Positions 57,800 to 64,000 of a DNA stretch of 64,000 nt are shown one piece after another (position 1 is the first letter of the stretch; each line of letters starts with the position of its first letter). Location of the stretch: NCBI GenBank assembly GCA_014281115.1, contig JACONQ010000006.1, positions 1,798,001-1,862,000 of the forward strand, written 5' to 3'. The notes beneath the pieces are model-generated. The model was not told the DNA's origin and did not search any database. It saw only the letters and a program-made list of their open reading frames with translations. The position numbers and the translations under genes are program-made. Origin of the DNA: Laburnicola sp. R22_1 (taxonomy: Eukaryota; Ascomycota; Dothideomycetes; Pleosporales; Didymosphaeriaceae).

Positions 57800-60700
57800 C
57801 TACTGCGGCGCCCCCATATCCTGCAACCGCGCTAACTCCCAATACACGCCCCTCCTCCCCATCAACTCATCATGCCTCCCCCTCTCGACAACCTTCCCCT
57901 GATCAAACACATAAATAACATCCGCCTGCTGAATCGTGCTTAAGCGGTGGGCAATAGCGATGGTAGTGCGGCCTTGGGCGGCGGCATCGAGGGCGTCTTG
58001 GACGACGCGTTCGGACGCTGAGTCTAGCGCGGAGGTGGCTTCGTCGAGGAGGCTGCGGGGGTGGTGTTAGGGGGATGAGGGGAAAGGACGGGCAGGGGCT
58101 TACAGGATCTTAGGGTCGCGCAGCAGAGCGCGGGCGATAGCTATGCGTTGGCGTTGGCCGCCGGAGAGGAGGGCACCTTTTGCGCCGACGAGCGTATGGA
58201 AGCCCTCTGGTAGAGACATCTACATTGAATCGAATCAGCCTCCCTTATCTACCGCCGGGGCCTTTCCATTTCCACTTACGATGAACTCGTAGATATTTGC
58301 ATCTTTGCAGGCGCGCACGACCGCCTCGTCGCTCACGTCGTCTTTGTCGGCGAGTATGTTCTCTCTTATCGTGCCCGTGTACAGCGTCGTCTCTTGGCTC
58401 ACGATAGCCAACTGCGCCCTATACTCCTGGATATTGTAGTCCTTTAGCTCGACGTCGTCAACTAGGACTGCGCCGCCGGTGGGGTCGTAGAAGCGCTCCA
58501 GGAGCGCCATGACGGTCGACTTTCCACTGCCGCTAGCGCCCACCAGGGCGACGAACTGTCCAGGGTCCGCAGTCAGACTGACGCCGCGCAACACGCGGTG
58601 GTCGGCGCGGCCGGGGTAGTTGAAGCGCACGGATTGGAGCTCGACTTTGCCGGTGAGATGGTCGACTTTTTTGCCTGCCGTGGACCAGTTGTCGATCTTG
58701 GGTACGCGGTTCATGAACGATTTCAATAGTAAGGCGGCCTCCTTTGCCTCTCCCATATCCGGCGCGAAGGAGAAGATGGCACCTGCGGACTGTGCGCCGT
58801 TGATGATAGCCGAGTAGACGACAAAGAATTGAAGAACCGTGTACTCCTGAGCCAACAGGAGCTTTCCACCGTACCAGAACACAAGAGCGAAGATCAGCAT
58901 AGCAAGACCTTGGCTGAGGGCATATAAGATGGATGATATGTTCATGAAGCGCAGATTACCCCTTGCCTGTGCGGTGAGCTTCTTGTGGTACTCCTCCAAC
59001 AGGTGACTCTCCAAAGACAGGGACGCCACGGTACGGATCGAGGACGCGGCTTCGCAGGCGAACGAGGCGGAATCGGTTGACTCCTTGGTTCGCTTCTCCA
59101 TGCGCACGAGGGCGTAGAAACGGAAGTATCCGCATCCGAGGACGAGGGGGATAGTGGCGGTACACACGAGAGCGAGTTTCCAGCCGAACGATAAACCAAT
59201 GATGAGGGCGAAGATGACACTAGCGCAGGCAGTTAGGATGGCACCGAGCGTTGAGCCGCTTAGGCCAGCGAGACGGTTGGCTTCAGAAGAAAGGAACGTG
59301 GCGAGCGAGCCGGAAGTCACTGTGTCGCTATCGAAGAACTCGATATCCTGTGACTGGTCAGCTCGTAACGCCGCGCAGATCAACATTTCCACTTACCTGG
59401 CGCAAGATAGCACTGAATGCCTCCTCTCGGATGCGTGCGATAAGTATTCTATGCAACGTTAGTCGAGCATTCATGCACATCACCTCGAAAAGACTTACGC
59501 CGACGACTTTGAAAGTGTGAACCCCTGGAAGAAGTAAAACGCCCATGTGGCGAACCCCAACATGAAGAACATCCAAGACCAAAAGCTGATCCCGTGTCCA
59601 CCAGTCGATGATTCCGGCGAGAAGAACGAGTTAATCGAGTTACCCAGGAAGATAGCCTGAATAGCCGGCGTTGCCCCAGTAAGCACGCAGAGCAGAAAGC
59701 CCACCCACATGAGGCCGTGCTCTTGCCTGTTCATCTGCCATCCAAACTTGATTAGCTCCCAAGTATTGTACGTTGCGTCTTTTTCGCCCTTCTTAGCGTG
59801 GACCGAGGCTGTTTTGGTGGTTGTAGTGTGGACAAGGCCGAGCTTCTCGTCCTCAGCTTCCGCATTGATCTCTTTGTCGCCCATGGACATCTCGGAAAGG
59901 CGGTTGTTAGGATGTCTTTTCGAGCTGAGTTCTTGTGCCTGGACCAAGCTCTGGTAGACACCTTGCGCTTTGATCAACTCATCGTGTGTACCCTGTTCAA
60001 CGATCCTTCCCTTCGCCATGACGATGATATTGTCAGCGCTGCGGATGGTGGAAAGTCGATGAGCGATGGCAATAGTGGTACGCCCCTTTGATGCCTTATC
60101 AAGCGCTTCCTGCACAACCTTCTCAGATTTGGTGTCCAGAGCTGCCGTTGCTTCATCGAGAAGAAGAATCTTAGGATCTGAGACAACGGCACGAGCAATG
60201 GCGATGCGCTGCTTTTGTCCACCCGATAAGAGATTTCCACGTTCTCCAACCTTTGTCTGGAACTTATCTGGTAGATCCATGATGAAGTTGTAGGCATTGG
60301 CAGTCTTGGCGGCGTTCTCGATGAGTCCCATTTTGACGTCTTTGCTAGCCTGGGACCAGTCAGCTTTATGACGCAAGTGCAATGGTAATCACTATCACTT
60401 ACATGTTCAAACTCTGTGCCGACCAGACCGTGCTCGATACTTTCGTAGATTGTAATGCTGAACAGCACCGGCTCTTGACTGACAATAGCAATGTGCCTTC
60501 GCAACCACCTGAGATTGAGTGTGCTGATGTCCCTTCCGTCCAGGAATACCTGCCCACTCATCGGCAGGTAAAATCGTTCCAATAGTCCGACTACTGTACT
60601 CTTGCCGGATCCAGATGCACCAACGAGAGCTACCATCTTGCCAGCATCAATCTTCAAGTTGAATTCTTCTAGAACAATGGTGTCTTGGCGTGAAGGGTAG

Positions 60701-62096
60701 ATGTGTTTTACATCGTTGAACTCAATATTGCCCACGAACTCCTCCGGCTTCTCGCCCTCCTCCGTCTCAGGATCGATAGGCGACTTCCGCTCGATCGTGT
60801 TGAAAACTTTGGTTGCAGCAGCCACAGCCTGGCCAAAAGCTTGCATATGTGGTAGATTGTGACCGATACTGATACCAGCGATCATAGTAGCCATGACAAC
60901 CGTCAAAATCTGTGCGACACCAAGCTCGCCAGATTGCAAGAAACGATTTCCTTGCCAAAACGCAAGCGAGTACTGCAAGTTGAGGAGACCCATCATGCCG
61001 GCGATCATCGAAGCGAGCCAAAACTTGGAGTTGTAGTCCCACTTAGCAGCCTTATTCAAGTAGACTTTGTACTTGGCTTCGAGACGTTTCTGTGTTCCGT
61101 AGGCGGTGACATTACGTGCAGACGAGATGACTTCTTCCGCAAGCGTGCCTGCTGTCGCGTACTCATCGACGGCCTGTGTCTGATTCTTCTTCATGCGGCC
61201 GCCGTTGAAGCCCATCAAAATGACCACGGCGACGGTTGCAGACAGCATGATGAGCGTGAGCTTCCAGCTTCGAATGAATCCGACAACGAGCGCTGAGAAG
61301 AACATGGATGTGCCGGAAATGAAGAGAGATATTTTCTGGCCAACACCATCCTGAACCAATACCATATCTGTACTTATTAGTCAGAACCACAAAACCTACA
61401 TTGAAACCACATACCAGAACTAATACGAGTAGTGATCTCGCCAGATCCGAGGAAGTCAAAGAATGCAATGTTTTGTCGGAAAATTGCTCGCAAGTAGAGC
61501 TCGCGAATCTGCTGTGCAATTCGTTCCCCAGCGTATGAAAATCCAATCATGCCTACATATACACAGACGAATGAACCAATGCCTTCACAGCTAGTTAGCG
61601 ATGAGCGCTCAGTTGCACGAAGCATGGCATACCAAGGTAAACAAAGTACAGCGTAAACTCATTGATCTGATCCTGAAACCGCTGCGCAGCAATCGCATCC
61701 ACCGAAAACCCGGTAAAGCTCCCCGCAAAATTACCATATACAAGCTACAAACACGTCAGTTGAACGAACCTCCATTCATCCGATGCAACGACTCACCGTC
61801 ATGAGCGGAAGACAAGCACCCGCCGCAACAGAAAAAATAAACGAGACAGCCACAATAAGCGTCTCTTTCTTATTCGCATACCGAAACAACGAAAAGTACC
61901 CGACTTTCTTGTTCGGCGCTTCCGTCTGCATCTCAATAATCCGCTTCTCATCCTCGGTCAACCCCGCCCTCGAACTCTGCGACTCGTCGTCCACCACCTT
62001 CTCATCGAAGCCGCTGTGGTCCACCGCCGGCACGGGCATCGGCACTGGGACCACGGGCGAGACACCCTTCTCCGTCTCCTCTGGTCGTGTCGCCAT
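57800..62096 (-). CDS. Full-size ABC exporter, multidrug (ABCB/P-glycoprotein) type
   Basis: Nine exons (62096-61797, 61744-61633, 61582-61415, 61367-60403, 60349-59499, 59448-59397, 59347-58280, 58219-58104, 58052-57800) encode 1,294 residues. The eight introns are 47-60 bp, and all are GT-AG with consistent phases. The organisation is TMD-NBD-TMD-NBD. NBD1 has Walker A GASGSGKS (about 443-450), signature LSGGQ (about 556-560) and Walker [15 protein letters not shown]2 has Walker A (about 1086-1093), LSGGQ (about 1190-1194) and [11 protein letters not shown]. Both keep the catalytic Glu and the H-loop IAHRLSTI, so both sites look ATP-hydrolysing. It should be a plasma-membrane pump for hydrophobic compounds. 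Within this family drug resistance, export of secondary metabolites and peptide-pheromone export cannot be told apart from sequence alone. The start ATG (62096) opens a polar N-terminal tail of about 75 residues before the first helix. The gene shows no RIP damage although the transposon nest begins a few hundred bases past its stop. Confidence 0.92.
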
Positions 62097-63087
62097 GACT
62101 ATCTTGACTGGATGGACGCACAGTAGCTAGGCCGTGGGCATGTCTGGAAAGCGAAGGAGTGTCAGCTTGTCTCCAGCGCCACCCCGCGGCGCGATGGCAA
62201 AATCGAGACTTGCCGGGGTGCTCCTGATCTCCTTATGTGACGTTATACCACAAGGAGCAGGTAGACGGTTCAGGCAACTGGTGAAGGCGTTGCAAAGCCT
62301 AGAGCGGCCCACCAGGCGAACTACGCGAGCGGCTGACGGTACGCGAGATGGGGCAAGGCTCCGGGCTGTCGATCCGAATCCAGGAGGATGGGTTTGCACA
62401 CGTGCGACGTGGGATAACAAGTGTATGTCGGTATGTAGGTATGTGGTGTTTGTAGTGTTTTTTTGTATACGATTCCAGACGATAACAGGTGCGACCTACT
62501 ATGCGGACGAGACAGTGGGTGTTGTTCTGCGACGTGACTTCCCAAAAGCGAACGCACGACCGACACAAAACTCACTTAATTCTGTTTATACTCGGCTCAA
62601 CCCCCGTCAATCGCAAGGGACCAAGTACAGACGCTGAGACTCAACAGCAAGCAAGCAAAAAGGGCGTGACAGAGCAAGTAAACAAAAGGCGCAACAGGGC
62701 AAGCAAAAAGGGCGTGAGAGTGTCACCGACGGCACAGAATAAAGGGGCGGAACGTCGAGCGAAGCGCACAAACCTTCATCTTATATAAGAAAAGTGGAAT
62801 TAGGCACCAGTCATTGCGTCAAATGTGATGTTTTGCAAAAAGGTCTGCCTGGCATACGAGGGCTAAAAGAGATGCATCGTTTATGAGGTAGCCTGATCGG
62901 GAGGCGAAATGCGAAATGCGAAATGCGAAGGAATGATGAAAAGCGGACGGACGATCGGACGGACGGAGATTCCTATCCTTCTTCCAATTCCATCGCAAAG
63001 TCGCCCCTCGACGTAAACATCACCATATCTCATCAAAAAAGGCATCCAATCCAGGCTGCTTTTGTGCAACCATCCACCTAAACCACC
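62097..63087. other. Intergenic region with short repeats; promoter of the ABC gene
   Basis: The region between the ABC start and the stop of the S58 gene must hold the ABC promoter and the S58 3' UTR. It contains CAAGCAAAAAGGGCGTGA twice (about 62,652 and 62,699), three GCGAAAT heptamers (62905-62925) and a short CGGACGGAC array (about 62,942-62,967). No TATA box or known operator is certain, and overlapping short frames are not credible genes. Confidence 0.5.
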
Positions 63088-64000
63088 TCACAAATACTTC
63101 TGCATCAACTCCTTCACGCGCCCCAAATCCAACGCATCCACCCTCGCGTTAAACCCCTCCATGCTCTCCGCCATGCACACGGCATTCAAAATGCTCTCCT
63201 CGACCGCATCCGCCCCAGCCTCAAACAGCGCACTAATAGTCGCGTCCTCCACCATATCGATGCTGTGTTCCCTGGGCGTCCACCGATCATGATCGTTCTG
63301 CACCTCGGCCTCGGCCGCCGTCGAAAACGCCAAAAAGATGTCCCCAGAGGGATTCGCGCCCCAGCCTCCCGCCCGCGAAAGCCCGACGGTAGCACGCTTG
63401 GCTAGCCGTTGGAGCTGCGTAGGGTGAAGCGGTGCGTCGGTAGCCAAGATGATGATGATAGAGCCATCCTTCTTGTCCTTGTGCGCAGCGATGTTTTTAA
63501 AGAGGAGGGACGCTTGTGCGAGGAGCGAGGGGTCAGAAGGGTCTTTGCGCGCTTTGCGCTCTTGCTCTTCGAAGATGAGCCGCCCAATTGGTGCGCCGGA
63601 GATGGTGAAGTCTCTCATGGCGCCGTAATTGGCTTGGATGAGCGCCGCGACTGTGTAGCTCTTTCCTGCTTCGCTGGGTACGATGCGGCTGCTCGATCCT
63701 GTTCCGCCCTTGAACCAATGCGCAATCATGCCCGTGCCGCCGCCTGTATTGCCTTCTGGTACAGGCTCGCTGCTCGCTTCGTCGATACCCTTCACGATGT
63801 GCTGCGGTGTGACGGCGAACTTGGCGATATCGTGCAGATAACCGTCGAACGTTTCGGCCACGACGGGCGTAAGGAACCAATCCACCTTGCCCTGCTTATC
63901 CGCATACTCGCGAATGCCATACTCATAGATGCCATTGTACGCTGCACCGACGCCGAAGCTGCCAGTAATGACAATGGGCGAGTGCAGGAGACCTGTTTCT
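63088..64000 (-). CDS. Peptidase family S58 (DmpA-type aminopeptidase), 5' end outside window
   Basis: An uninterrupted frame on the minus strand runs from the window edge to TGA at 63088-63090. About 303 C-terminal residues are visible. It matches the S58/DmpA family of N-terminal-nucleophile aminopeptidases. Landmarks are [18 protein letters not shown] near the edge, [20 protein letters not shown] (about 63,700-63,760), and [16 protein letters not shown] (about 63,430). In DmpA the chain cleaves itself before the Ser of the corresponding Gly-Ser, and this Ser becomes the nucleophile; the Gly-Ser pair is present here. Such enzymes release N-terminal residues from peptides or amides, including D-amino acid or beta-peptide substrates. 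In fungi they are usually predicted soluble and their role is poorly defined. No intron is seen in this part. Composition is normal. Confidence 0.88.
   Translation of the reverse strand, partial: ETGLLHSPIVITGSFGVGAAYNGIYEYGIREYADKQGKVDWFLTPVVAETFDGYLHDIAKFAVTPQHIVKGIDEASSEPVPEGNTGGGTGMIAHWFKGGTGSSSRIVPSEAGKSYTVAALIQANYGAMRDFTISGAPIGRLIFEEQERKARKDPSDPSLLAQASLLFKNIAAHKDKKDGSIIIILATDAPLHPTQLQRLAKRATVGLSRAGGWGANPSGDIFLAFSTAAEAEVQNDHDRWTPREHSIDMVEDATISALFEAGADAVEESILNAVCMAESMEGFNARVDALDLGRVKELMQKYL

Noticed and set aside
58620..61042. Plus-strand frames of 65 to 145 codons opposite the ABC gene
   Set aside because: All lie antisense to well-supported exons with intact catalytic motifs and have no independent evidence.

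Overview
The window looks like part of a filamentous ascomycete (Pezizomycotina) chromosome. The evidence is short GT-AG introns of 47-60 bp with CTRAC-type branch points, GC-balanced genes, and a sharply bounded block of about 51 kb that is extremely A+T-rich and full of TpA. In that block old coding frames survive, but CAG, CAA and TGG codons have become stops. This is the mark of repeat-induced point mutation (RIP). Dothideomycetes is a plausible class, but that is inference. There is no sign of bacterial organisation, CRISPR arrays, rRNA or recognisable tRNA.

Layout. Positions 1-950 are a RIP-mutated A+T block. Positions 951-4,680 are GC-balanced and hold one two-exon gene for a Ser/Pro-rich protein of unknown function (2548-4384, +). 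Positions 4,680-5,290 are another A+T block, and 5,291-6,340 are GC-balanced without a gene. Positions 6,340-57,700 are a nest of transposable elements: four Ty3/Gypsy-type elements (G2 11002-18454 and G5 43009-57153 complete with LTRs; G3 and G4 without recognisable LTRs), a Copia pol remnant (about 23,600-26,530), five pogo/Tigger-type DNA transposon copies or fragments with terminal inverted repeats and TA duplications, two SINE-like families with 12-17 bp target duplications, and a 690-bp LTR element without coding capacity (a TRIM, 21062-21751). Positions 57,700-64,000 are GC-balanced and hold a nine-exon full-size ABC exporter (57800-62096, -) and the 3' part of a peptidase family S58 gene (63088 to the window edge, -).

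The nesting gives a relative order. G2 sits in the integrase of G3, with a 5-bp duplication whose two copies now differ by one RIP-type change. The TRIM sits in G3. Pogo elements sit in G4 (three) and G5 (one), and a pogo element sits in the end of a SINE-like copy. No transposase or polymerase frame is intact. Several catalytic Asp codons have become Asn, as G-to-A RIP would produce.

The most unusual signals are as follows. (1) The TRIM carries a 10-nt sequence just downstream of its 5' LTR that is the exact reverse complement of the expected 5' end of its own transcript, the arrangement seen in Tf1-type self-primed retrotransposons. (2) G2 carries a spliced-looking reading frame antisense to gag-pol between integrase and 3' LTR, and G5 has a similar antisense frame in the same place. 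(3) There are two short interspersed families, each with a copy bounded by long target duplications. All coordinates of degraded elements without LTRs or TIRs are approximate.
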